Source: Adiantum capillus-veneris
Taxonomy: Eukaryota; Streptophyta; Polypodiopsida; Polypodiales; Pteridaceae
DNA: 64,000 nucleotides
NCBI GenBank assembly: GCA_014529385.2
Contig: CM043967.1
Location: forward strand, 131,313,182-131,377,181
Direction: 5' to 3'
Part shown: piece by piece, positions 11,520-20,271 of the stretch
Layout of the letters: each line of letters starts with the position of its first letter
Numbering within the stretch: the stretch's first letter is position 1
The notes under the pieces: model-generated
What the model saw: only the letters and a program-made list of their open reading frames with translations
Told to the model about the DNA's origin: nothing
Databases searched by the model: none
Translations under genes and position numbers: made by a program

Positions 11520-11737
11520 TGTTGGAATTAGGGTTGCAGAGAAACACACACAGCTTGGAGAAGACGAAGGAAGCTCAAGGCACACAATAGAGAGTGTGTT
11601 ACTTAGTGTGCAATGGAAAGATAGATAGCCCTAGAGTATATACAATGCACGGGGGAAAAAACCTCCTAAAGAGGGAAAAAATGCCCCGGCGGTCCAAGTG
11701 TGTTCACACACATCACTACCACATGTATATGGTAACA
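11520..11737 (-). repeat. Copia A 5' LTR
   Basis: Partner of 6571-6797 with the same ends. It lacks 9 bp (the GATGGGCGT block) that the left copy and the related fragment at 35160 both have, so the gap is a deletion in this copy. Confidence 0.95.
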
Positions 11738-11742
11738 ACTAG

Positions 11743-12390
11743 ATCATAGAGTCAATATCCTTAAGAAAGACTATTGTAGCTAACAAAGAGCATTCTTTTG
11801 GACTTGGGGTCAATCTTCCCCCTCCGCTCCTTTAGTACATGGATGCATGCATCGCTCCCAAATATTTGACAATCATGAGACATCGAGCTTTCTACCAAAG
11901 TAAGCCTTAAACAGAGTCTTCCCTGGAACTAAAGAGGTCAAAGATCAGTTTATGGTATGAATGCCATTGTAATTGTCTCCGCCCACAAACACTTTGGTAA
12001 ATTTCAATGCTCAAGCATAGTCCGCGCCATCTCAACCATTGTCCTATTCTTCCTCTCCACGACTCCATTCTTTGAGGGTGATCTCGTATTCACAAGCTCT
12101 CGCTTGATGCCATGGTCCACACGTAACTGAACGAATGCTTTGGGGGTAAACTCCCCACCTTTGTCCGATCGAATTGTCTTTAACACTTCATTGGTCTCAT
12201 TCTCCATAAGAGCACACCAATTCCAAAAAAGATCAAATATCTCTTACTTGTGCTGTAGAAAGTGGTTGAAACCATCTACCAACAACATGAAATATAGAGC
12301 TCCGCCTAGGGAAGGATTCTGCATAGGTCCACAAAGGTCGGTGTGAACCAAATCCAAAATTGAAAGGCTGGAGGGACTTAGACATGTGAA
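11743..12390 (-). pseudogene. Copia B integrase remnant
   Basis: The minus-strand frame at 12207-12004 reads IRSDKGGEFTPKAF and later SPSKNGVVERKNRTMVEMAR. These are the second and third catalytic motifs of copia integrase, with the catalytic E intact here. Toward 12390, DLVHTDLCGPMQNPSLGGAL (with a shift) carries the first aspartate. Toward 11743, FGRKLDVS and a broken KxxIFVGYS-like region lead to the point where Copia A inserted; coding resumes left of 6566. Stops and shifts make it non-functional. Confidence 0.75.
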
Positions 12391-12520
12391 TAACCACCCC
12401 TCCTTATTATATTTAGGCCCCTAGTCCCCTAGCTCATACCTAAATATAGATCCCTCTACTACATGTGTAGCCGTCACTTTGCCAGGGTCGTGTTCTCTTA
12501 GTTCTACCCTCGGCAAGACA
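12391..12520 (-). repeat. Probable 3' LTR of the old gypsy
   Basis: It ends GGCAAGACA and is followed by TTACTTTCCCCTTGGAGAAG. That corresponds to the Gypsy A edge TTACA followed by TTACCCCCCCCTTGGAGAA. The left edge is uncertain (TG near 12387-12391). No partner LTR was found. Confidence 0.4.
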
Positions 12521-13004
12521 TTACTTTCCCCTTGGAGAAGAGTTTCATCCTCAAAAACAAAAGTGAATTTTTTTTCTTAAAGACACTAATGTTTTCCACA
12601 GTGGCACCTCCCTCGGGTCCAATTGTCCACTTGATCGATACATGGTTTAGTAGGAGGTTTAATGAAACCAATACGAACATCTTGATTATCTACATTGTTG
12701 TCCCTTTGTAAGAGTTTTTGTAAACGGCTTTTATCCAAAACCGGATGAATACAATAGTGTGTAGTTTCCATTTATAACTCACTTGAATATTTTAAACGAG
12801 GTACCACAACTAAGAGGTAGCTAAATGAAGAATCTAATTTTAGACTTTTTGAAGATACTAGAAGACATAAGAATGCCTCGCATGAACTTTCCTTGAACAT
12901 AACGTATGAATGTATCTCATTAGCACAGATTAAGTCCTTGACTTGTTGTCATTCCTACAGTAGCCAACCCCACCATAACTGGTGATCGAGTTTGAAAACC
13001 TGAC
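12521..13004 (-). pseudogene. Old gypsy integrase C-terminus/chromodomain remnant
   Basis: The minus strand around 12771-12586 gives IGFIKPPTKPCIDQVDNWTR, in the position where Gypsy A has its linker and chromodomain. Near 12970 the sequence CCAACCCCACCATAACTGGT matches the Gypsy A segment at 13718-13737 encoding the integrase end. The frame is destroyed. Confidence 0.5.
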
Positions 13005-13127
13005 TGAAAGGGCAGTGGTAATGCGTGTGCTAGTCTCCATCCAACCGTGCTATCTTATAGCCTCCCCCTAGCGTACACATTGTCCGGCCGTGCCGGTGGC
13101 CTTGCCCGTAGGACCCATGTCCTTACA
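13005..13127 (-). repeat. Gypsy A 3' LTR
   Basis: 123 bp with TG...CA ends. The sense-strand polypurine tract CCAAGGGGGGGGTAA (13128-13142) precedes it. Very short for a gypsy LTR. Confidence 0.9.
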
Positions 13128-13142
13128 TTACCCCCCCCTTGG

Positions 13143-13349
13143 AGAATCGTTTTCGTCCTCGAAAACGAACGTAGGAAAACGTTTCTTAAGTGCGGAGACA
13201 TTCTCCCATGTAGAACCTTCTTCAAGTCTATCTAGCCATTTTACCAACACCTGTCGTCTGACATGATGTCTGGTGCAAAGCTCATGAAAATCCAAAAACT
13301 TTTTGGGCTCATGAGGGATGATTGGCGGTTCGATAAGGTCAACTAACAC
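13143..13349 (-). pseudogene. Gypsy A chromodomain
   Basis: The minus-strand frame gives HHVRRQVLVKWLDRLEEGST followed by WENVSALKKRFPTFVFEDE. This matches the chromodomain fused to integrase in plant chromoviruses (I-L-V-KW-x(n)-TWE-x(4)-L-x(4)-P-x-F-x-FEDE). In the family it directs insertion to chromatin marks. Here it ends 20 bp before the polypurine tract and is separated from integrase by a frame break near 13500, so a working fusion is unlikely. Confidence 0.8.
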
Positions 13350-13508
13350 ACCTGTGTCAATGACATTATCATTCTGCCCTAGTTGTTTTCGTAAACGGCT
13401 AACATGAAAAACGGGATGCTGGTCAGTGCTCTGGAAGAGCTAACTTATAGGCCACTTGATCTATACGTTTGAGAATGGTAAAACGGTCCACAACAGCGTG
13501 GTCAAAGT

Positions 13509-14434
13509 TTAGCAACTTTTTCCGTCTTCAGACTTTTTGAATGCTCCGGAACTTTGAGGAAAACCTTGCTCCTTCTTCGAAAGTAGCAAGACGACGATGC
13601 TCATCTGTGTACTTCTTATATCTATCTTGAGCTTGCTTAACATTTTGTTGAGCAACTTGAAACATGTCAAAATGATCTTGGAGAAAATCTTTCGCTTGTT
13701 GTATCTTCTCCTTAGCCAACCCCATCGTAACGAGTGATCTAGGTTGAAATCCATACAAAAGCATAAATGGACTAAACCATGTAGTCACATGCTTTGAACT
13801 ATTATAAGAAAATTCCAATATAGGTAAGTAGTCTTCCCAATTGGTTTGCTTCTTGCTAACGTACACCTCATAGCATATCCTCTAGCACTTGATTAACTCT
13901 TTCTGTTTGACCATCCATTTCTTGATGATCAGCCGTACTTAGACTAAGTTTAGTTTCCAAATTTTGGAATGCAGCTCTTCAGGAGTGATTATCGAACTTT
14001 CAATCTCTGTCACTAATGATACTAGCTGGTAGAACGTAGAGTTTATATATATGCTCCACAAATAGCCGTGCTAATTTTGGTGTCTTAACCATAGTCTTAG
14101 TGGGAATGAATTGACCCATCTTGTTGAGACGGTCTACAATTACCCATATGGCATCATGGCCACGATTTGTATTAGGTAGTCCTACTACAAAATCCATAGA
14201 GATACTCTCCCACTTACCTTGTGGAATCTCTAAAGGATGTAAAAGGCCACCTACCTTGAGGTGCTCTGCCTTATTAACTTGGCACTGTTGGCAGTTTAGT
14301 ACGTACTCTTGAACATCATGATGTAAGCCCGGCCAATAAAATTGCCGTTGAAGTAAAGCATACGTCTTACGAATACCTTGATGACCAGCTCTTGGACTAT
14401 TGTGACACTCAAATAAGAGTCCTTTGGCACACAT
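13509..14434 (-). pseudogene. Gypsy A integrase
   Basis: At 14434-14000 the frame carries the HHCC zinc finger (HNSPRAGHQGIRKTYALLQR then CQQCQ) and the catalytic core start (WESISMDFVVGLPNTNRG, first D; SIISDRD, second D). At 13866-13528 it resumes with TNWEDYLPILEFSYNSSKHV and TTWFSPFMLLYGFQPRS, the core end. The region between about 14000 and 13866 that should hold the third catalytic E is frame-broken. In the family the enzyme joins cDNA ends to the target. Confidence 0.85.
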
Positions 14435-14586
14435 ACTCTACCTTTGTGGAGTAAGTAGCCATCATCAATGGAAAAATTCTTCCACCGCTTAAGCTCTTCC
14501 TGAGTAGGGGTGGAGCTTTGTGTGTTGGAGTCTCTATCTGCGCGTGCAGAGACACGTTGATCTGGTTGTTCAGAGACATGTGAGTG

Positions 14587-15243
14587 TCAGGGATCCCTTT
14601 TTAAAACTGCACTCCACACTTTAGCATATGATTGATTTTGTGCACACTTGCCACGTAATGACTCTAAAAATCCACTCTTTATTTCCGTGAAACCAAGTGA
14701 ATTAATATGAGGCATCCGACTTAGTGCATCCGCTATTACATTATATCGCCCCTTGCGATATCGTAGCTTACAATCATAATCTTGAAGGATTTTGGCCCGT
14801 CTAGCTTTACGGTCCTTCAAGTCCATTTGAGTAGTAAACCATTTGATACTCTCATGGTCAAAAACTACTTCAAACTCGGCACCATATAAATAGTGTCGCC
14901 ACTTTCGTAAAGCGTGAATTATGGCATAGAGCTCTTTCTCATAGACATAATAATTTTGTTCAGCTATATCTAATTTTTAACTTTCAAAGGCTATAGGTCT
15001 TCCCTCCTGGAGAAGTACCGCACCAATTGCTTTATCACTAGCATCAGTCTCTACCACAAACGACTTAAGTGGGTCGACGATTGCTAGGATGGGAGCAGTG
15101 GCTATAGCTACCTTGAGTTGTTCGAATCTGCGTTTTTGGGCTTCTTCCCAAGAAAAGGTCTTACCTTTTGCTTTAAGTTGATCCATCATAGGAACAAAAA
15201 CTTTGGCATAATCACGGATATACTGTTGATAAAATCCAGCCAT
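14587..15243 (-). pseudogene. Gypsy A RNase H
   Basis: Two open pieces, 15243-14977 (MAGFYQQYIRDYAKVFVPMM, then FVVETDASDKAIGAVLLQEG) and 14826-14587 (KILQDYDCKLRYRKGRYNVI, then ADALSRMP). These are the start and end of the gypsy RT connection/RNase H region; DASDKAIGAVL carries the first catalytic D. The middle (about 14977-14830) keeps a recognisable but stop-containing trace. Confidence 0.8.
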
Positions 15244-15370
15244 GCCTAAAAATATTTGAAGCTCCTCAACCGTGTTGGGATGTGGCCATCAAAGAATGGC
15301 AGTGACCTTGTTAGTGTCCATTTTGATGCCAGAATAAGAGATCACATGACCGAGGTAATGTATCTCTATT

Positions 15371-16045
15371 TTAAAGAAATTGCACTTGCTTTGCATAGCA
15401 TACAGCGCGTGAGCTCGTAGCTGTTCGAACACTAATGTAGTGTTCTATGTGTTCATCTTCAGTCTTATTGTAAATGAGAATGTCATCAAGGAAAACCACA
15501 ACAAATTTTCCAAGATAGGGACGTAAGACACTATCCATGAGTGTCATAAATGTAGTTGGAGCATTGGTTAGACCAAAAGGCAAAACCAAAAATTCAAAAT
15601 GCCCGAACTGTGTTCTAAAGGCAGTTTTGGAGATATCTTGTAGTAGGATATGCACCCGGTGGTATCTTGAACGAAGATCTATCTTTGTATAGTATCTTGC
15701 CCCGTGGAGTTGATCAAACAACTCATCCACTTGAGGCAAAGGATACTTGTTCTTGATGGTTATTGCATTTAATCCGCGATAATCTACGCACATGCGCATA
15801 GTACCATCTTTCTTTTTTACCAATAGAATTGGGGATTCCCAAGGCGAAGTGCTAGGTCTAATGAAACCATGAGCGAGGTAGTCAGTCAACTGACTCTCAA
15901 CCTCCTTGGCTTTTCTAGCACTTATACGATAAGGTGGTTTACTCACCGGTTTAGTGCCTGGCAAGACATCTATGCCATGCTGCACATCACATGTAGGGGG
16001 TAAACCCGGTGGTAAATCACTTGAGAACACGTCACTATACTCCAT
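15371..16045 (-). pseudogene. Gypsy A reverse transcriptase
   Basis: A 224-codon frame starts [17 protein letters not shown]. Gypsy RT motifs in order: [20 protein letters not shown] near residue 72, [14 protein letters not shown] near 98, [14 protein letters not shown] near 115, [15 protein letters not shown] near 149, and the active site [11 protein letters not shown] near 182. All three catalytic aspartates are visible. The frame breaks after about residue 200, before the thumb joins RNase H, so the polyprotein is interrupted. Confidence 0.88.
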
Positions 16046-16056
16046 GAGTAAGTGAG

Positions 16057-16740
16057 TTAGTGTTTGTCGTGCAAAAGGAGAAAGTAAACTAGAGTTATGC
16101 TGGATGGAGAATCTTGTAATTCCTGTAATGTTTGTTTTACAAAAGTTACATGTTGCTCTATAGAATTAAAATTGAGAGCACTTTGCTCGTTAGATTTGTT
16201 AACACTTTGTTTATCAATAGAATTCATTGCACTTTGCATATCATTATTAGAATTCACTGCGCTTTGTTCTTGAGAATTCACAAGACTTGGAGACAAGCAG
16301 TAACACAAAAAGACTTCATCTATTAAATCTGCTTTTTGCAAAATAGAAATCTCGGTTGTACATATAAGAGGTACAGATGGTATATTTTTATCACCAAGCA
16401 AAAGCACATGTTTACCATTGTCCATAAAGGATAAGGAGTTGTGTTCATAACTAGTGTGCAATGTGTTTCCTAAACCATGCAGCCACTCCCGTCCTAAAAC
16501 TACATCAGCATGGTCCATGTTCATAACTTGGAAGTCAAGGGTCATCATATGATCTTGAACAATAAGCTCAACCCCTTGAACTACTGTCCCATACTTCTTT
16601 ATCATTCCCATACATCTGCTCCACCACATACTTGTGAGAGCAGGGAGTCTGTGTAAGCTTCAATTTCTTGACTAACTTATAGTTCAAGAAGTTATGAGTT
16701 GCACCATCATCCACTAAATTATGAACACGTTTTGTCCGTT
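16057..16740 (-). pseudogene. Gypsy A aspartic protease and linker
   Basis: Upstream (about 16715-16635) the minus strand gives LVDDGATHNFLNYKLVKKL; DDGATHNF corresponds to the D-S/T-G-AT active site of gypsy proteases. After a frame break the 190-codon frame at 16629-16057 continues with MNMDHADVVLGREWLHGLG, the second conserved protease block. Its C-terminal half is a serine/asparagine-rich linker toward RT. Confidence 0.75.
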
Positions 16741-16867
16741 AATAGTGCCATGCATGCGAATCAAATCATGGGGCCAAAGGTGGGTTGCCACATTGAAGCA
16801 GACACACAACACTTGTGCTTTTCTTCCATATGAAGAACCTCTACATCACAATATTTAGGAGATGAAT

Positions 16868-17215
16868 CTAATGTGAGGCGTTGCACCGTGTGCATGGCCT
16901 TTTCAAAAGAGGACAATCTTTCTTGTTATGTTGGTCCTTCCTATGCGTGCAACCAACGGCGCCAAAGGAAGCCTTCGGAGCCTCGGTGCCGTCGAGTTGC
17001 CGGTCGAGTGCCGGTCGAGTTTGCCTTAGTCGCCCGTTGTGGACGGCGTAGGTGGGACGTGCGTTGTTGCTGTCTGTCCGTGCGCGCTTCGCACATGAAA
17101 CTGTGCTTGTCTTCTTTTTGTTGCACAACGGAGACGTCGCTGTCTATGGAACGTGGGAGAGAAGCAACGTGTTGCACGCACATGCAACCCGCCTTTCGTC
17201 TCCTCCCAAAAATAG
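16868..17215 (-). pseudogene. Gypsy A gag remnant
   Basis: Only about 500 bp of possible gag remain before the primer site. The minus strand includes HRKDQHNKKDCPLLKR, reminiscent of a zinc knuckle (GHxxKDCP) without its first cysteines. No capsid domain is present, so an internal deletion has removed most of gag. Confidence 0.4.
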
Positions 17216-17227
17216 CTCAGATACCAG
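17213..17227 (-). other. Gypsy A primer-binding site
   Basis: The minus strand reads TGGTATCTGAGCTA next to the 5' LTR; TGGTATCAGAGC is the initiator Met tRNA complement. Confidence 0.7.
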
Positions 17228-17350
17228 TGAAAGGGCGGTGGTAATGCGTTTGCTAGTCTCCACCCAACCGTGCTGTCTTATAGCCTCCCCCTAGCGTACA
17301 CACTATCTGACCATGCCAGTGGCCTTGCCCGTAGGACCCATGTCCTTACA
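17228..17350 (-). repeat. Gypsy A 5' LTR
   Basis: Partner of 13005-13127, same length, about ten substitutions by eye and no indels. Confidence 0.9.
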
Positions 17351-17360
17351 TTGACACAAG

Positions 17361-18896
17361 CATGAAAGGACTGAACCTAGTAGTAACATGCTTTGTATCA
17401 TGAAAAGCAAAATGAAAACTAGAAAGATAATCTTTCCAATTGGTTTGTTCCTTTCCAATGTATGCTCTTAGCATATCCTTTAGCACTAGATTAATTATTT
17501 GTCTTTAGATGATTGACCATTTATAGACAGTGTTCCAATAATGACTAGTAAAGATGCGTTCACTATTACTCATAAAATTGTGGGGTAAATCCATATAATC
17601 TATACAAATTTTTAACAGCCAACTTGGTGAACTTTAGATATTGAATAGTGGACTGAGTTGGAATAAACTGTATAAAGTTTAGACAACCTATCTATAAGTA
17701 CCCATACCAAGCCATGACCTAGTATGGTGGTTAGTAGACCCACAATAAATCCCATTGAGGTATTTTACTTATGGTGCTAAAAAGCTTTACAAGCTAGCAA
17801 ATTTATGAAGTTTCATGTCGTTGCAAATATGCTTTTTCCAAACACTAGGGCCCATAACACCTAGTGTGCATGCATGAAAGGACTAAACCTAGTCGTAACA
17901 TGCTTTGTATCATGAAAAGAAAAATGAAGACTAGAAAGGTAATCTTTCCAATTGGTTCGTTCCTTTCCAATGTATGCTCTTAGCATATCCTTTAGCACTA
18001 GATTAATTATCTGTTTCTAGATTATTGACCATTTATAGACAGTGTTCCAATAATGACTAGTAAAGATGCGTTCACTATCACTCACAAAGTTGTGGGGCAA
18101 ATCCATATAATCTATACAAATTGTTAACAACAAACTTGGTGAACTTTACATATCGAATAGCGGACGGAGTTGGAATAAACTGTACAAAGTTTAGACAACC
18201 TATCTACAAGTACCCATACCAACCCATGACCTAGTATGGTGGTTAGTAGACCCACAATAAATCCCATTGAGGTATTTTACTTATGGTGCTAAAAAGCTTT
18301 ACAAGCTAGCAAATTTATGAAGTTTCATGTCGTTGCAAATATGCTTTTTCCAAACACTAGGGCCCATAACACCTAGTGTGCATGCATGAAAGGACTAAAC
18401 CTAGTCGTAACATGCTTTGTATCATGAAAAGAAAAATGAAGACTAGAAAGGTAATCTTTCCAATTGGTTCGTTCCTTTCCAATGTATGCTCTTAGCATAT
18501 CCTTTAGCACTAGATTAATTATCTGTTTCTAGATGATTGACCATTTATAGACAGTGTTCCAATAATGACTAGTAAAGATGCGTTCACTATCACTCACAAA
18601 GTTGTGGGGTAAATCCATATAATCTATACAAATTGTTAACAACAAACTTGGTGAACTTTAGATATTGAATAGCGGACGGAGTTGGAATAAACTGTACAAA
18701 GTTTAGACAACCTATCTACAAGTACCCATACCAACCCATGACCTAGTATGGTGGTTAGTAGACCCACAATAAATCCCATTGAGGTATTGTACTTGTGGTG
18801 CTAAAAAGCTTTACAAGCTAGCAAATTCATGAAGTTGCATGTCGTTGCAAATATGATTTTGCCAAACACTAGGGCCCATGACACCTAGTGTGCATG
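17361..18896 (-). repeat. Three perfect-length tandem copies of a 512-bp integrase segment
   Basis: Units start with CATGAAAGGACT at 17361, 17873 and 18385, each exactly 512 bp. On the minus strand each unit encodes a decayed gypsy integrase core (MGFIV-L-TT, WVLIDRLSK and KHVTT-FSPFML-like pieces). The outer junctions share CATG, so the repeat probably arose through 4-5 bp microhomology. Units 2 and 3 share 5' variants and units 1 and 2 share 3' variants. Confidence 0.93.
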
Positions 18897-19633
18897 CAAT
18901 TAGCAAAAATGTATTTGAGCCTACATTTCCATTGCTAATGATTTCTAGTTGCCAATGTTTATGGCGGACGTTATGCTCATAGCATACATGGAAGATTAGA
19001 GAATAAAAGGTGTAAATAGCTCTATGAAAAGAAACTAAATACTTCTCACTGCAATTACTCAATAGCCTTGCTAAAACATTTGGACCATAATAGAATGTGA
19101 AGATAAATCACATTTAGGTACAAAAAATGAAACATTTTCATTAACAAGACATAGCCTTGCTATATGCTTAATAGATATGTAAAATTGCAGCCTACAATTT
19201 TTGGCCACTAAAATTGTTTATCGATACCATGTGCTTGAAATGGCCCAAATAAATGGATTTGATCAACACTTAGGGACTCTATTGCAACAAAGAAACATGT
19301 GCAAGGGTCAGTCCTAGAGACTCATATTCTTCACATGTGGAATATGTCTCATATAGTGATGTCAAGTATTTATGTGTGAAGGTAACTGAAAACAATCAGC
19401 GACATGAGTGAGAGAGACCCTCATAAACCTTGCTCTGCACTGGCTAAACCAAACTCCATGAGTTCCTAGACCATGTTGCACACCTTGTGACTAACAACAT
19501 GTGCCAAATGAAACCCTACTTTGTAGGTCTATAACCGTTTCAATAAGGAAAGTAACAAGTGAGAGATGATACTTGGTACACTATCTTCCCAAAATCCTTT
19601 CCTCATGTGCCTGAAGTGTTGCGTGGATGAAAG
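18897..19633 (-). pseudogene. Decayed right part of the old gypsy
   Basis: It continues from the last 512-bp unit with traces of integrase N-terminal sequence on the minus strand (LGVMGPSVWQNHICND near 18870), then becomes unrecognisable. It is cut by the LTR at 19634. Confidence 0.35.
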
Positions 19634-19839
19634 TGTGACATACCCTATATTGGGGCATTGCACAAGGCACTCAGACTTGGAGCTAGGGGACATGGTCGCA
19701 TGTGAATCGCCCTTTAGTATTTTAACTATAAAGGGGTCACATGTGTTGAATAAAAAAATAATGGATCCATTCAAAGGCGGCACGGTGAGGCCATATTTGC
19801 TCATGTATTTATGTGGCGAGCTATCAGACCTGCTTCACA
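19634..19839 (+). repeat. LTR at the 5' side of gypsy D
   Basis: It begins TGTGACATACCCTATATTGG, ends CTGCTTCACA, and is followed within 4 bp by a Met-tRNA-type primer site. It is unlike the LTR family used by D's close relative E, so the 5' end of D may be chimaeric. No second copy was found in the window. Confidence 0.6.
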
Positions 19840-19843
19840 ATAC

Positions 19844-19856
19844 TGGTATCAAAGCC
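19844..19856 (+). other. Primer-binding site after the 19634 LTR
   Basis: TGGTATCAAAGCC, one change from the initiator Met tRNA complement TGGTATCAGAGCC. Confidence 0.7.
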
Positions 19857-20163
19857 TGAGTCGGTTCTCTCTTTTTCTCTCAAGCCTCTTGCCATATCTT
19901 TTACAGCTCACGAACTCAGCTTGTAGCCTACCAACTTTCCAAGCTACACAACCAACACCTCGTTAATGCTTCACCAAAGCATTGAAGCAACACCATATGC
20001 CTTTTAGCCTTCCTCCAGACTAGGAAAATAATATTTTTGAGATTTCAATGGCTTCAAGTGACCGAATTGGGGGCTGTAAAGCAAGACATGTTCCTTTAAC
20101 TAAGACGCTCATTTTGAGCTATCACATGCCATATTCTATGGCTTGGTTGGAAAAAAGGACCTT

Positions 20164-20187
20164 AAAAAAAAAAAAAAAAAAAAAAAA
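20164..20187. repeat. Poly(A) tract, 24 bp
   Basis: Homopolymer within the D leader. The E leader has T/A-rich sequence at the equivalent place (49220-49250), so it is an expanded leader feature rather than a retroposon tail. Confidence 0.9.
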
Positions 20188-20271
20188 GTAAATTTGGGTT
20201 GCAAATGCCCAAAAAACTAGGTGAGCGGCCTTCATGGGCACTCACCAACACTTCTAGAGTGTTGAGGTCAC

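Larger units (their letters stand above)
6566..11742 (-). mobile_element. Copia A: Ty1/copia element (6571-11737) with target duplications
   Basis: A complete-length minus-strand element: 227-bp and 218-bp LTRs, Met-tRNA primer site, gag, protease, integrase, reverse transcriptase, RNase H and polypurine tract. The flanks are ACTCG (6566-6570) and ACTAG (11738-11742), a 5-bp target duplication with one change. By eye the LTRs differ at four bases plus a 9-bp gap (GATGGGCGT absent from the right copy), so insertion was fairly recent. It landed in the integrase C-terminal region of Copia B; Copia B coding resumes on both sides. Several frameshifts and a stop make it non-autonomous now. Confidence 0.93.
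13000..17355 (-). mobile_element. Gypsy A: chromodomain gypsy (13005-17350) with 123-bp LTRs and target duplications
   Basis: LTRs of 123 bp at 13005-13127 and 17228-17350 begin TGAAAGGGC and end TCCTTACA. Flanks are CTGAC and TTGAC, a 5-bp target duplication with one change. The sense-strand order is primer site, gag remnant, protease, RT, RNase H, integrase, chromodomain, polypurine tract. That is the gypsy order, and the chromodomain marks a chromovirus. About ten LTR mismatches by eye, nearly all transitions, suggest methylation-driven decay. Most of gag is missing: only about 600 bp lie between protease and the 5' LTR. It sits inside an older relative at an equivalent integrase position. 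Confidence 0.9.
12391..19633 (-). mobile_element. Old gypsy element, interrupted by Gypsy A and partly triplicated
   Basis: The left part (12521-13004) resembles the 3' end of Gypsy A: polypurine tract, then a decayed chromodomain/integrase end. The same gene fragment resumes at 17351 with integrase core, now in three tandem copies. Orientation is minus. The right part to 19633 is very decayed, and the D element's LTR follows. RT and gag were not found. Confidence 0.55.

Noticed and set aside
17361-18896. CRISPR-like or centromeric satellite array
   Set aside because: Only three long units that encode gypsy integrase; no short repeat-spacer pattern.
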